DNA of 40,640 nt from assembly GCA_945862455.1 (NCBI GenBank), contig CAMAXU010000016.1, positions 1 through 40,640 of the forward strand, written 5' to 3'. Shown here piece by piece: positions 16,772 through 25,945 of this stretch. Made by a program: the position numbers and the translations under genes. The notes under the pieces were generated by a model that made no database searches, had not been told where the DNA came from, and was given only the letters and a program-made list of their open reading frames with translations. Every line of letters begins with the position of its first letter. The stretch's first letter is position 1. Source of the DNA: Rickettsia typhi. GTDB taxonomy: Bacteria > Pseudomonadota > Alphaproteobacteria > Rickettsiales > UBA1997.

Positions 16772-16907
16772 TACTCACTACAAAATACCAAAATTAAGTT
16801 TTTATAAAAAACACTCGAAAGTGCCATCGCTTACGAAGTGAAATTTTTAAAAAATTTCTATTATCTTTTTTTACCAGAAATTGATTAGTTATCTTCCGTA
16901 ATAATTT

Positions 16908-17762
16908 CTACGGCTTAAAACTCAAAATTTTCTTCTCACAAATTTTCTTGGTAATTTTAGAAAGTTTTTCCACTTCATTGGTTAAAATATCTAAATCTTC
17001 TTTCGAAATTTTATGCTTCGGATCATATCTGCCGCCAATATAAGCATATTCCAGCAAATTAAACCGCGCTTGTTCGGCGGGAGTTCTCTGCGGAAATAGA
17101 ATTGCCAATTCGCCGTGAAATTCGATTGCCATTCGCGCCAAAGTTTTTAGGTGATGTTCGTTTGGGTTGTAGTTAGAAAAAACCAGTAAAATTGCTTTAT
17201 AGCACGATTCAGCAATTTGATGAAGCTGAAAAGAAGCGCTTTCTAAGCGACCTTTTTTTAGTAAAACCCGAAAAGTTTCAACAAAATCTTTGGACCTTCC
17301 AAACCAATAATCGAAATGCTCTTGGGCGATTCTTTGCTGTTCCCAGATTTTTAATTTACGTTTAATTGCTAATTTATGATTTTTGGCATCAAAAAGCATA
17401 ATGCCTTCTTTTTCAATGTCACTGTAAAGATAATGCGCTTCGGCGAGATTTTTATTTAAAGTTTCAATATCAATTGCGCTAACTCTTGCTTCGGCGCTTA
17501 AATTTAATTTTTCAGCCTCATTCCAATTGTAAAAATCACCGATTGAATCTTCTTCGTTAGTTACAACTAAAATATCATAATCAGAAATATGACCGGATTT
17601 TTGATCGGGTTTTAAATCTTTAGCTTCTTTAAAAGTGCCGCGGGCGTAAGAGCCGTATAAAATAATTTTTTCTATATCAGTGCAGGATTTGCGGATTGTT
17701 GAAACCAATTTTCTTATTTCAGCCTGTTTTTTTTCAGGAAGATGAGTCAGAGAATGTTTCAT
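16908..17762 (-). CDS. Fused nucleotidyltransferase-HEPN protein (MNT-HEPN)
   Basis: A single 284-aa chain with an N-terminal minimal nucleotidyltransferase domain (GSYARG at 37-42; the Asp pair D61/D63 in DYDILV) and a C-terminal HEPN domain (about 145-280). In two-gene MNT/HEPN toxin-antitoxin systems the HEPN protein is an RNase toxin and the MNT protein silences it by AMPylation. Here R245-x4-H250 (RYDPKH) fits the HEPN Rx4-6H catalytic motif. The fused form is known in several bacteria, but its action is less clear. The insert KEAKDLKPDQKSGHIS between GSYARG and DYD is longer than in stand-alone antitoxins. It starts 315 bp from the divergent photolyase cluster, with a family A repeat between. 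Confidence 0.82.
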   Translation of the reverse strand: MKHSLTHLPEKKQAEIRKLVSTIRKSCTDIEKIILYGSYARGTFKEAKDLKPDQKSGHISDYDILVVTNEEDSIGDFYNWNEAEKLNLSAEARVSAIDIETLNKNLAEAHYLYSDIEKEGIMLFDAKNHKLAIKRKLKIWEQQRIAQEHFDYWFGRSKDFVETFRVLLKKGRLESASFQLHQIAESCYKAILLVFSNYNPNEHHLKTLARMAIEFHGELAILFPQRTPAEQARFNLLEYAYIGGRYDPKHKISKEDLDILTNEVEKLSKITKKICEKKILSFKP

Positions 17763-17896
17763 TTGTAGTTATTGCGTTGAAAATTTTTTTAAGTGCAGAT
17801 TTTACTTAGCATAAAACTTAGAATATTGCGATGCAAGTTCTCCAGCATTGAAATTAAGAGTGACGTTTAAGTTTTTTGTGACTCCATGCCAATTAA

Positions 17897-18040
17897 GGCG
17901 CTGTCGCGTAAATCAAGTTTTTCTAAGAAATTTTTGTGATTCTAAATTTTTTGAAAGGTAAGCGTACCCGGATGTACGTGCGTTTCAAAAAATTTAGAAT
18001 TGCGAAAAGTTCGACGAAAAAGTTGATTTGCGACAGCGCC
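17897..18040. repeat. Family A palindromic repeat, copy 3 (inverted)
   Basis: 144 bp in the opposite orientation to copies 1 and 2, starting GGCGCTGTCGCGTAAATC and ending GATTTGCGACAGCGCC. Perfect ATTAA direct repeats flank it (17892-17896 and 18041-18045). It sits in the divergent promoter region between the MNT-HEPN gene and the photolyase cluster, and the rest of 17763-18078 shows nothing else. Confidence 0.92.
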
Positions 18041-18078
18041 ATTAACTAATTTTTAAATAACTTAAAATTTTATCAAAA

Positions 18079-18582
18079 ATGACCATCATCAAATCAATTT
18101 TTTTAATTTTGCTAATTACAGCCAAATCAAGTTTCGCCGGTGATTTCGATAATTTAGAAGTTATTGGAAAAACGCCGCTTAGTTTTCTTGGATTTAAGCT
18201 TTATGATATCGAATTAAGAGGCGAAAGCTCTGAATTTTCTTATGACCAAAAGTTGGCAATCAGAATTATTTATAATAAAAATTTTTCCAAAGAAGAGTTA
18301 ATAAACACTTCAATTGATGAAATTTGCCGCATAAACTCACTTAAAAAAGAAGATGTTGAAATGATTTACAGAAAAAATTTCGCAAAGCTTTTTGTCGATG
18401 TAAAAAAAGGTGATACAAAAATTGCAATTTTTAATCCTAAATTTGGTTTAGAATTTTATTATAACGATCAATTAACTGGCAAAATAAATGATGTGGTTTT
18501 TGCTAGAAGGTTTATTGATATTTGGTTAAGCGACAAAGCCCGTTTTAAAAAAGTGCGCGATATTTTAATTGGAATAAAATGA
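18079..18582 (+). CDS. Chalcone-isomerase-like periplasmic protein
   Basis: A 167-aa protein of the bacterial chalcone-isomerase-like group, which has the fatty-acid-binding CHI fold but usually lacks flavonoid chemistry. A signal peptide of about 20 residues (ending KSSFA) puts it in the periplasm. The pattern GKTPLSFLGFKLYDIELRG near the start and RRFIDIWLSDKARFKKVRDILIG at the end match this group. It opens the run of overlapping genes that ends with the FAD oxidoreductase; such proteins regularly accompany DUF3833, DUF1365 and Cfa-like genes in proteobacterial photo-oxidative-stress clusters. Its stop overlaps the MFS start by 4 nt. A role in handling modified fatty acids is inference. 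Confidence 0.8.
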   Translation: MTIIKSIFLILLITAKSSFAGDFDNLEVIGKTPLSFLGFKLYDIELRGESSEFSYDQKLAIRIIYNKNFSKEELINTSIDEICRINSLKKEDVEMIYRKNFAKLFVDVKKGDTKIAIFNPKFGLEFYYNDQLTGKINDVVFARRFIDIWLSDKARFKKVRDILIGIK

Positions 18583-19763
18583 GAAAAATTTCTTACTCGC
18601 TGCTGGCTTTTCCGCTTTCTTGCTTAGGCATTCCGCTTTACATTCATCTAGCTTCTTTTTACTTCAATAATTACCAAATTTCACTGGGTTTAATTGGGCT
18701 TGTAATTTTTATTTGTCGAACTTTCGATTGTTTTTTTGATCCTTTATCGGGTTTTATTTCTGATCGTTTAATTTCAAAAAAAGTAAAACGCGTTAATATA
18801 ATTCTCATCTTTACGGTTCCGCTTTTTATCAATTTTTACTTTTTGTTTAATCCATTTTATCAAGATCAAAATCACCTTATTTATTGGCTTAGTGGAAATT
18901 TGTTGCTGCTTTATTTTTCTTTGAGTTTTGTTACTGTTAATTACGAAACTATGGTTTCTGAAATTGCAGAAAAACAAAATGAATTTATTGCAGCGCGTGA
19001 ATTGGCGCAGATTCTGGGCATTTTAATAATTTCAGTTTTGCCAACATTTATTTCTAAAAAATATCATCTTTCTTACGACCAATCTTTGAGTTATTTGTGG
19101 ATTTTTATTTTGCCGTTTTTTGTTTTGGCAAATTTTTTACTATATAAAAATTTTATAAATCTTGAAATTTCGAAAACTCGCACTTTGAAATTTTCTCTAA
19201 ATTTCACCAAGTTTAAAAAACTATTTTTCGTTTATTTTCTTAACTCAGTTGCGATAGCAATTCCGGCGGTATCAATCAGATTTTATGTTGATGAGCATTT
19301 AAAAGTTCCCGACTTAAATGGATATTTTTTGGGATTATATTTTTTATCAGCAGCAATTTCGGTTATTATTTGGTCTAAAATAATCAATAAAATCGGTGCC
19401 AAAAAAGCTTGGCAAAGAGCTATTTTATTAAGTGTAATGATTTTCATTTTTGCAACTTTTATAGATGGGAAAAACTATTATTTATTTTTTGCAATTTGTC
19501 TTTTAGCTGGCTTTTCTGTGGGTTGTGATTTAACTGCTCCGCAAGTTATTTTAGTTGATAAATTAACGAATGAAGAAAACAAAACTTCCTACTTTGCGGT
19601 TTTTAGTTTGATAACTAAAATTTCTCTAGCCTTTGCGACATTTTTGGTGTTAAACTTAATTAATAGAAATGGTGTAATAAATTACGTTGCAATTCCTTAC
19701 GTTTACGCGCTTTTGCCGTGTTTTCTTAAAATTTTAACCGCGTTTTTTGTGAGAAAAATATGA
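18579..19763 (+). CDS. MFS transporter, GPH (MelB-like) type
   Basis: A 12-helix inner-membrane carrier of the glycoside-pentoside-hexuronide type of the major facilitator superfamily. The signature loop after the second helix is clear (CRTFDCFFDPLSGFISDRL), with the conserved DxxxDPLxGxxSD pattern. At 394 aa it is a little shorter than MelB. Although sugar carriers belong to this group, members located in photolyase/FAD-oxidoreductase clusters probably move another molecule, perhaps lipid-related; the substrate is unknown. It overlaps the genes on both sides by 4 nt. Confidence 0.85.
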   Translation: MRKISYSLLAFPLSCLGIPLYIHLASFYFNNYQISLGLIGLVIFICRTFDCFFDPLSGFISDRLISKKVKRVNIILIFTVPLFINFYFLFNPFYQDQNHLIYWLSGNLLLLYFSLSFVTVNYETMVSEIAEKQNEFIAARELAQILGILIISVLPTFISKKYHLSYDQSLSYLWIFILPFFVLANFLLYKNFINLEISKTRTLKFSLNFTKFKKLFFVYFLNSVAIAIPAVSIRFYVDEHLKVPDLNGYFLGLYFLSAAISVIIWSKIINKIGAKKAWQRAILLSVMIFIFATFIDGKNYYLFFAICLLAGFSVGCDLTAPQVILVDKLTNEENKTSYFAVFSLITKISLAFATFLVLNLINRNGVINYVAIPYVYALLPCFLKILTAFFVRKI

Positions 19764-20281
19764 AAAAAATCTTAACCATAATTTGTCTTATGTCCTTATT
19801 TTCTTGTTCAATTAAAGATCCAAAATTTTATCAAAATAATTCACCCAAATTCGATGTTCGTAAATATTTTAACGGCAAATTAGAAGCCTACGGAGTTGTT
19901 AAAGATTGGCGCGGCAAAGTTAATCGCCGTTTTAATGCAACTATGGAAGGAAAGTGGCAAGGCGAAGAAGGAATTTTAGAAGAGCAATTTATTTTTGATG
20001 ATGGCGAAAAACAAAGTAGAACTTGGAAAATCAAGCTTTCAGATGACAATAATTTCACAGCAAGCGCTGGCGATGTTGTTGGCAAGGCTACCGGAAAACA
20101 ATATGGCAACACTCTTAAAATGGATTATGTTTTAAGAACGCCAGTTGGCGAAAAAACTTATGATCTCACGATTGAAGATTGGATTTATTTAATTGATGAG
20201 AAGCACGCGATTAATGAATCTAAAATCAAAAAATTTGGCATAACTGTTGGTTATTTAACTCTTGGTTTTAACAAATTGTGA
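19760..20281 (+). CDS. DUF3833 family lipoprotein
   Basis: A 173-aa lipoprotein. The signal peptide ends in the lipobox SLFSC with lipidated Cys16. The body is beta-rich with family hallmarks: FDVRKYFNGKLEAYGVVKDWRGKVNRRF, then LEEQFIFDDGEKQSRTWKIK, then a GKATGKQYGNTLKMDYVL strand. The function of the DUF3833 family is unknown; it is usually encoded next to chalcone-isomerase-like, SDR and Cfa-like genes. Its stop overlaps the GTG start of the SDR gene (GTGA). Confidence 0.88.
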   Translation: MKKILTIICLMSLFSCSIKDPKFYQNNSPKFDVRKYFNGKLEAYGVVKDWRGKVNRRFNATMEGKWQGEEGILEEQFIFDDGEKQSRTWKIKLSDDNNFTASAGDVVGKATGKQYGNTLKMDYVLRTPVGEKTYDLTIEDWIYLIDEKHAINESKIKKFGITVGYLTLGFNKL

Positions 20282-21006
20282 AAAATATAGTAATCATCGG
20301 CGCAAGCCACGGAATTGGCAAAGCACTGGCTTTTGAATTTTCTAAAGAAAATGCCAATTTATTTTTAGCAGCTCGTGATTTTAATGCTTTAACCACAATA
20401 AAACACGAGCTTGAAGACAAAGCTCAAATTTTTGCTCTTGATGTTGTTGATGAAAATAATGTTAGAAAATTTTTAGAAAATATTTCTCAAATTGATCTTT
20501 TTATCTATTGCGCTGGAACCTACAAACCAATGCCTTCTTATGAAATTGATTTGGCGGAAGCAAAAAAAATAAATGACGTAAATTTCGTCGGCGCACTTAA
20601 TTGTTTGGATGTGGTGATCAAAAAAATGGTGGAGAAAAAATCGGGTCATATTGCTTTGGTGGCAAGCGTTGCCGGTTATGTTGGTCTTCCTAAATCTTTG
20701 GCTTATGGCGCTTCAAAAGCGGCATTAATAAATTTAGCCGAAACTCTTTACGCAGAATTATCGCATTTCAACATTGATGTTTCGGTTATAAATCCGGGTT
20801 TTGTAAAAACGCGCCTTACCGATTTAAATAAATTCAAAATGCCGGCAATGATTGGTGCAGAAGAAGCGGCGCAAATAATTGTTAGAGAATTAAAAACTAA
20901 AAAATTTGAAATTCACTTCCCCAAAAAATTTACCATTTGGCTAAAAATTCTAAAAATTTTGCCTTATAGTTTGATATTTTTCCTGACTAAAAGAATCGAA
21001 AAATAA
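20278..21006 (+). CDS. Short-chain dehydrogenase/reductase
   Basis: An NAD(P)-dependent SDR. The cofactor motif GASHGIG is at 8-14, the NAG-like CAG at 78-80, and the catalytic Ser130, Tyr143 and Lys147 are in VAS and YGASK. It starts at GTG 20278, inside the stop of the DUF3833 gene, and its own TAA overlaps the photolyase ATG by 1 nt (TAATG). A hydrophobic C-terminal segment (LKILPYSLIFFLTKR) suggests membrane association and a lipophilic substrate. SDRs of this kind are part of the sigmaE-controlled singlet-oxygen gene sets of Rhodobacter; no sigmaE/ChrR pair is seen here. Confidence 0.88.
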   Translation: MKNIVIIGASHGIGKALAFEFSKENANLFLAARDFNALTTIKHELEDKAQIFALDVVDENNVRKFLENISQIDLFIYCAGTYKPMPSYEIDLAEAKKINDVNFVGALNCLDVVIKKMVEKKSGHIALVASVAGYVGLPKSLAYGASKAALINLAETLYAELSHFNIDVSVINPGFVKTRLTDLNKFKMPAMIGAEEAAQIIVRELKTKKFEIHFPKKFTIWLKILKILPYSLIFFLTKRIEK

Positions 21007-22547
21007 TGCAAAAAACTCTTCACTTCATTTTTGGTGATCAGCTTTCTTTGAGTCTTTCAAGCCTTCGCCATTTTGATAAAAATCGCGATGTGATTTTGAT
21101 GTGTGAAGTTGCGAAAGAGGCGAGTTATGTTTGGCATCATCCTAAAAAAATTGCATTGATTTTTTCGTCAATGCGGCATTTTGCTTTAGAACTTCAAGGC
21201 TTGGGATATGAAGTTGATTACATAAAACTTGATGACGAAAAAAATAGCGGCTCTTTTGATGGCGAGTTGCAAAGAGCAATTTTAAGACATAATCCACAAA
21301 AAATAATTATTACAGAACCAAGCGAATATAGAGTTTTAGATCAGGTTTTGAAGTGGCAGGAATTACACAAAATTCCTGTAGAAATTTTTGATGATGAAAG
21401 ATTTTTATGTTCAAAAATTGAATTTAGAAAATGGGCAAAAAATAAAAAAGAATTGCGCCTAGAATTTTTTTATCGCGAGATGCGTAAAAAATATAAAATT
21501 CTTGTCGATGCAGATTTAAAGCCGCTCGAAGGCAAGTGGAATTTTGATACTGAAAATCGAAAAACACCAAAATTGGGCATGAAATCGCCCAAAAGAATTT
21601 CTCACAAAAAAGATAATATAACTTTAGAAGTTATTGATTTAGTGGCAAAAAAATTTCCCGAAAATTTTGGTAATTTATTGCCGTTTCATTTTGCCATAAC
21701 TCGCAGAGAAGCTTTAATAGAGGCGCAACATTTTATTGATGAATTGCTTCCAAATTTTGGCGATTATCAAGATGCGATGGTTACAGATGAATCATATCTT
21801 TATCACTCACTACTTTCGTGCTACATCAATATTGGCTTACTCGATCCGCTTGAAATTTGCAAAATGGCAGAAAGCTCTTATCACCAAGGAAAAGCGCCAA
21901 TCAACGCTGTCGAAGGTTTTATTCGCCAAATTTTAGGTTGGAGAGAATATGTGCGCGGTATTTATTGGCTTTATATGCCGCAATATTTGGAGAATAATTT
22001 TTTTAATGCAACGCGCGCTTTGCCCGAATTTTATTGGGGCAAAAAAACTGAGATGTTTTGTTTAAAAGAAGTTGTCAATCAAACCAGAATTCACAGCTAT
22101 TCTCATCATATTCAACGTTTGATGATTACTGGAAACTTTGCTTTACTTGCAGGATTAAATCCCAAAAAAGTTCATGAATGGTATTTAGCGGTTTACGCTG
22201 ATGCTTTTGATTGGGTAGAAGTTCCAAACACAATTGGAATGGCGCTTCATGCTGATGGTGGAATTATGGCTACCAAGCCTTACGCAGCAAGTGCGAGATA
22301 TATTTCTAAAATGAGCAATTTTTGCAAATCATGCAAATTTGATCCTGACGAAATAATTGGTGAAAATGCTTGTCCGTTTAATTCGCTTTATTGGAATTTT
22401 ATGAAGCAAAATGAAAGCAAGTTAAAATCAAACCAGCGCTTGAAGTTCGTTTATCCAACTTGGTATAAAATGAAGGAAGAAAAGAGAGAAGAAATTTTAA
22501 AAACTGCAAAAAAATATTTAGAAAAGTTAGAAAATAACCAATTATGA
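21006..22547 (+). CDS. Iron-sulfur (6-4) photolyase / cryptochrome-like protein
   Basis: A FeS-type bacterial cryptochrome/photolyase (PhrB class), which repairs (6-4) UV photoproducts with FAD, a lumazine antenna and a [4Fe-4S] cluster. The four cluster cysteines can be placed: Cys352, Cys440, Cys443 and Cys456, the same spacing as in Agrobacterium PhrB (350, 438, 441, 454 from memory). The N-terminal Rossmann-like antenna domain starts HFIFGDQLS. The FAD domain includes GFIRQILGWREYVRGIYW and HSYSHHIQRLM. At 513 aa the length is right. It overlaps the SDR by 1 nt and the oxidoreductase by 4 nt. A light-exposed life stage is implied. Confidence 0.94.
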   Translation: MQKTLHFIFGDQLSLSLSSLRHFDKNRDVILMCEVAKEASYVWHHPKKIALIFSSMRHFALELQGLGYEVDYIKLDDEKNSGSFDGELQRAILRHNPQKIIITEPSEYRVLDQVLKWQELHKIPVEIFDDERFLCSKIEFRKWAKNKKELRLEFFYREMRKKYKILVDADLKPLEGKWNFDTENRKTPKLGMKSPKRISHKKDNITLEVIDLVAKKFPENFGNLLPFHFAITRREALIEAQHFIDELLPNFGDYQDAMVTDESYLYHSLLSCYINIGLLDPLEICKMAESSYHQGKAPINAVEGFIRQILGWREYVRGIYWLYMPQYLENNFFNATRALPEFYWGKKTEMFCLKEVVNQTRIHSYSHHIQRLMITGNFALLAGLNPKKVHEWYLAVYADAFDWVEVPNTIGMALHADGGIMATKPYAASARYISKMSNFCKSCKFDPDEIIGENACPFNSLYWNFMKQNESKLKSNQRLKFVYPTWYKMKEEKREEILKTAKKYLEKLENNQL

Positions 22548-23797
22548 AAAAACAAAAAATAGCAATTATAGGTTCTGGAATATCTGGAATGGCGTCTTCG
22601 TGGCTTTTAAACAAAGAACATGAAATCGATCTTTACGAGAAAAATAATTATATTGGCGGCCATTCAAACACTGTAGAAATTGATTATAACGGCAAAAAAA
22701 TTGCTGTTGATACCGGTTTTATTGTTTTTAATCATCAAACTTATCCTAATTTAAAAGCACTGTTTGAGCTACTTGGCGTTGAAACTAAGAAAAGTAATAT
22801 GTCATTTTCTGCTTCAATTGATGAAGGAAAAATTGAATATTCTGGGCAAAATTTGGCGAGCGTTTTTTGTCAAAAGAAAAATATCTTTAATTGGAAATTT
22901 CTCTTGATGATTAGAGACATTTTAAAATTTAATAAAAATGCTGCTGAAATATTGGAAAGCGATGAAAACCCAACGCTGGAGCAGTTTCTCGATGATTTAA
23001 AAATGGGTAGTTATTTCAAGAAATTTTATTTACTTCCAATGTCGGCGGCAATTTGGAGTTGTCCTTTAGAAGTGATAAAAAACTATCCTGCTAAAAGTTT
23101 GGTGCGCTTTTTTTTAAATCACGGATTGCTTCAAGTAACTAATCAATGTCAATGGTACACGGTTGAAGGCGGTTCCAAGGAATATGTAAAATTATTATGC
23201 CAAGATTTTAAAGAGCGAATTTTTCTTAATTCAAAAATTGAAAAAATAACAAAATTAGCCGATGGAAAATTAGAAGTTGCGGGGAGAATTTATGACAAAG
23301 TTGTGCTTGCTTGCCATTCAAATCAAGCCTTGAAAATGATTGAAGATTTTGGCGATGAAGCAAAAAATTTACTCAAAAAAATTCAATATCAAAAAAATAT
23401 TGCCACTTTGCATTATGATGAAAATTTAATGCCAAAAAATAAAAAAGCTTGGGCGAGTTGGAATTATTTAAAAACTTGCAAAGACCAGAAAAATCAAGGT
23501 TTGGCACTAACTTATTGGATGAATCTTTTGCAAGGAATTGATAATAATTACCCACTTTTTGTAAGTCTAAATTCAAGCCATAAAATTGACCCAAAAAAAA
23601 TATTCGCTGAATTTGAATATGAACATCCAATTTTTGACGATGAAGCGCTCAAAGCGCAAAAGCAATTTGAAGAAATTCAGGGATTAGAAAATTTATATTT
23701 TTGCGGCGCTTATCTTCGTTATGGATTTCATGAAGACGGGCTTTTATCAGCGATTAATCTTGTAAAAAAACTAAACGTTCAAATTCCTTGGGAATAA
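22544..23797 (+). CDS. FAD/NAD(P)-binding amine-oxidase-like oxidoreductase
   Basis: A flavoprotein of the amine oxidase/desaturase fold. The dinucleotide-binding motif GSGISG is at 10-15, followed by the acidic LYEKN and the GGHSNTVEID segment typical of the group found with DUF1365 and Cfa-like genes. Near the end, FCGAYLRYGFHEDGLLSAINLVKKL is the C-terminal FAD motif of this branch. At 417 aa it is full length. In Rhodobacter sphaeroides an oxidoreductase of this type takes part in furan fatty acid formation from methylated lipids under singlet-oxygen stress; an equal role here is inference from family and context. A terminator follows (23835-23861). Confidence 0.9.
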   Translation: MKKQKIAIIGSGISGMASSWLLNKEHEIDLYEKNNYIGGHSNTVEIDYNGKKIAVDTGFIVFNHQTYPNLKALFELLGVETKKSNMSFSASIDEGKIEYSGQNLASVFCQKKNIFNWKFLLMIRDILKFNKNAAEILESDENPTLEQFLDDLKMGSYFKKFYLLPMSAAIWSCPLEVIKNYPAKSLVRFFLNHGLLQVTNQCQWYTVEGGSKEYVKLLCQDFKERIFLNSKIEKITKLADGKLEVAGRIYDKVVLACHSNQALKMIEDFGDEAKNLLKKIQYQKNIATLHYDENLMPKNKKAWASWNYLKTCKDQKNQGLALTYWMNLLQGIDNNYPLFVSLNSSHKIDPKKIFAEFEYEHPIFDDEALKAQKQFEEIQGLENLYFCGAYLRYGFHEDGLLSAINLVKKLNVQIPWE

Positions 23798-23834
23798 ATC
23801 CCAAGACAAGTCTTCGCTGGATAACGTGATTACA

Positions 23835-23861
23835 AATCCCGTCCTGTTTGGGGTTTTTTTT
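23835..23861 (+). terminator. Rho-independent terminator after the photolyase operon
   Basis: AATCCC and GGGGTT form a 6-bp stem (one G-T pair) around a 9-nt loop, followed by a T-run of eight. It lies 38 bp after the oxidoreductase stop and 15 bp before the end of the convergent OYE gene. Confidence 0.75.
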
Positions 23862-23875
23862 GTAACAAAGGAAAT

Positions 23876-24973
23876 TTAGGTTAGAAAATTATAATCAGTA
23901 TATCCTTTTTCTGCGCCGCCATAAAAAGTTGCGCGATCATATTTGTTCAATTCTTTTTCCTCTTTAACCCTTCTTACTAAATCAGGATTGGAAATATAAA
24001 GACGACCAAAAGCTACCGCATCGGAAAGTCCTGATTCTACTGCTTCTTTCGCAGTTTCTGCTGAGTAACCGCCGGCAGAAATTAGAACTCCTTTAAATGA
24101 TTTTCTAAAAATTTCTGCTATATTAGCTGCCTCTTTATTTATATTATCATCACCGCCAGCATTTGTAGCTCTAGGTTCAATCAGATGAACATAAGCAATT
24201 TTTCTTTTTTCTAATTCTTCTAAAACATAAGTAAAAAGCGCAATCGGATTAGAATCTTTCATATCATTAAAAGTTCCGAAAGGCGAAAGGCGAACTCCAA
24301 CTCTGCCTGCGCTCCAAACCGAAATTGCTTCATCAACAACTTCTAACAACAATCTGGCGCGGTTTTCAATTGCGCCGCCGTAATTGTCGGTTCTAGTGTT
24401 TGAGCCATCTTGTAAAAACTGATCTAGCAAATATCCATTGGCGCCATGCACTTCAACTCCGTCAAATCCAGCTTCTTTGGCATTTTTGGCTCCTTGTTTA
24501 AACTCTTCAATAATTGTTGGAATTTCAGAATTTTCCAAAGCACGAGGCGTTTCAAAAGCAACTTGTTTCCAATCTTTAGAATAGGTTCCGCCACTTGGTT
24601 TGATTGCTGAAGGAGCGATTGGTAATTCATTATTGGGCTGATGTGATTTGTGTGAAATTCTGCCAACATGCCATAATTGTAAAAATATTTTACCTTCTTT
24701 TTCGTGAACTGCATTTGTGACTAATTTCCAGCCATTAACTTGATTAGCACTATAAATTCCGGGAGTTGCGGGATAGCCTTGTCCTGTTTGCGAAACCTGC
24801 GTTGCTTCAGAAATTATTAAGCCAGCAGTTGCGCGTTGTGAATAATATTTAGCATTTAATTCATGAGGAATATTGCCCGGTTGTTGACTTCTCATTCTGG
24901 TAAGCGGAGCCATTATAAAACGATTTTTTAAAGTTAAATCGCCGATTTTTAGAGAGTCAAAAATAGTTGTCAT
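23876..24973 (-). CDS. Old Yellow Enzyme family alkene reductase (NemA-like)
   Basis: An FMN-containing NAD(P)H-dependent reductase of activated C=C bonds (enoates, N-ethylmaleimide, nitro compounds), cytoplasmic TIM barrel. From ATG 24973 it has 365 aa and the usual N-terminus TIFDSLKIGDLTLKNRFIMAPLTRMR. The barrel motif DGVEVHGANGYLLDQFLQDGSN and NTRTDNYGG follow, and the C-terminal phosphate-binding part is GGYSAETAKEAVESGLSDAVAFGR. The frame extends 19 codons further upstream, but that part does not resemble the family. It interrupts the photolyase/lipid genes on the opposite strand and may detoxify electrophiles formed by lipid oxidation. Confidence 0.93.
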   Translation of the reverse strand: MTTIFDSLKIGDLTLKNRFIMAPLTRMRSQQPGNIPHELNAKYYSQRATAGLIISEATQVSQTGQGYPATPGIYSANQVNGWKLVTNAVHEKEGKIFLQLWHVGRISHKSHQPNNELPIAPSAIKPSGGTYSKDWKQVAFETPRALENSEIPTIIEEFKQGAKNAKEAGFDGVEVHGANGYLLDQFLQDGSNTRTDNYGGAIENRARLLLEVVDEAISVWSAGRVGVRLSPFGTFNDMKDSNPIALFTYVLEELEKRKIAYVHLIEPRATNAGGDDNINKEAANIAEIFRKSFKGVLISAGGYSAETAKEAVESGLSDAVAFGRLYISNPDLVRRVKEEKELNKYDRATFYGGAEKGYTDYNFLT

Positions 24974-25177
24974 AAATGTTAATTTTGGTTTATTGTTGGT
25001 TAAAAAATACAGTCTATTTCGATATAGCAATTAATTAAAAATTATGACCAGAGAAATTTTTACGAGCAAAAATAAAAATCTTAATTAGATTCAAAGTTTA
25101 ATTATCCTTTCTGATGTAATTGGAGCCATTAATCATTACAATCAGCCTAAATCAAGCTATTCTAAAGCCTTTGTAAA

Positions 25178-25945
25178 ATGACAGATCATAAATTTTGTAA
25201 AGCAAAAGTTTTTCACGCGCGAAATTTTCCTAAGAAAAATTCCTTTTTATACAAAGTTTATTATTTGCTGCTAGACATCAATGAACTTCCTATAAAATCG
25301 CGTTTTTTGTCGTTTGAGAAATTCAATTTATTTTCTTTTTACAAAAAAGATCATTGCAAAAATGATGGCAAAAAAGATTTAAAAAACTGGATTGAAAATA
25401 TTTTAACAAAAGAAAATATAAAAGCTTGCCAGATCATGTTGCTCACGCAGCCACGAGTTTTGGGATATGTTTTTAATCCCGTAAGTTTATGGTTTTGTTT
25501 GAATGAAAAAAAACAATTAATTGCGGTGTTAGCAGAGGTAAATAACACTTTTGGTGAATCTCATTCTTACCTAATTTATAATCACGATTATTCTGTTATA
25601 AAAAGTAACCAAGAACATTTTGCTAAAAAAGAATTTCATGTTTCTCCTTTTTTCACAAGAGAAGGAAAATATTGTTTTAAATTTGATTACAATCCTCAAA
25701 AAATTAAGGTTTTTATTGATTATTTTTCTGAAGATAAATTAATGCTACAAACCAGCTTGAATGTTGATTGCAAAACATTTAGCGATTGGCAATTAATAAA
25801 AGCATTTTTTGCAATTCCGTTTTTAACTTTAAAGGTTATAACCTTAATTCATTACCAAGCGCTAAAAATTGTTTTCAAAGGTATAAAATACATAAAAAAA
25901 CCAGCGCCCTTATCAAATAAAATTACCAAAATTTTTAATGAATAA
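25178..25945 (+). CDS. DUF1365 family protein
   Basis: A 255-aa member of the DUF1365 family: N-terminal KAKVFHARNFPKKNSFLYKVYYLLLDINELP and the conserved core QPRVLGYVFNPVSLWFCLNEKKQLIAVLAEVNNTFGE are unmistakable. The biochemical function is not established; it nearly always neighbours a FAD oxidoreductase and a Cfa-like methyltransferase. It overlaps the following gene by 8 nt, so the two are coupled. The OYE gene separates it from the oxidoreductase; 25031-25177 is the divergent promoter region. Confidence 0.92.
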   Translation: MTDHKFCKAKVFHARNFPKKNSFLYKVYYLLLDINELPIKSRFLSFEKFNLFSFYKKDHCKNDGKKDLKNWIENILTKENIKACQIMLLTQPRVLGYVFNPVSLWFCLNEKKQLIAVLAEVNNTFGESHSYLIYNHDYSVIKSNQEHFAKKEFHVSPFFTREGKYCFKFDYNPQKIKVFIDYFSEDKLMLQTSLNVDCKTFSDWQLIKAFFAIPFLTLKVITLIHYQALKIVFKGIKYIKKPAPLSNKITKIFNE

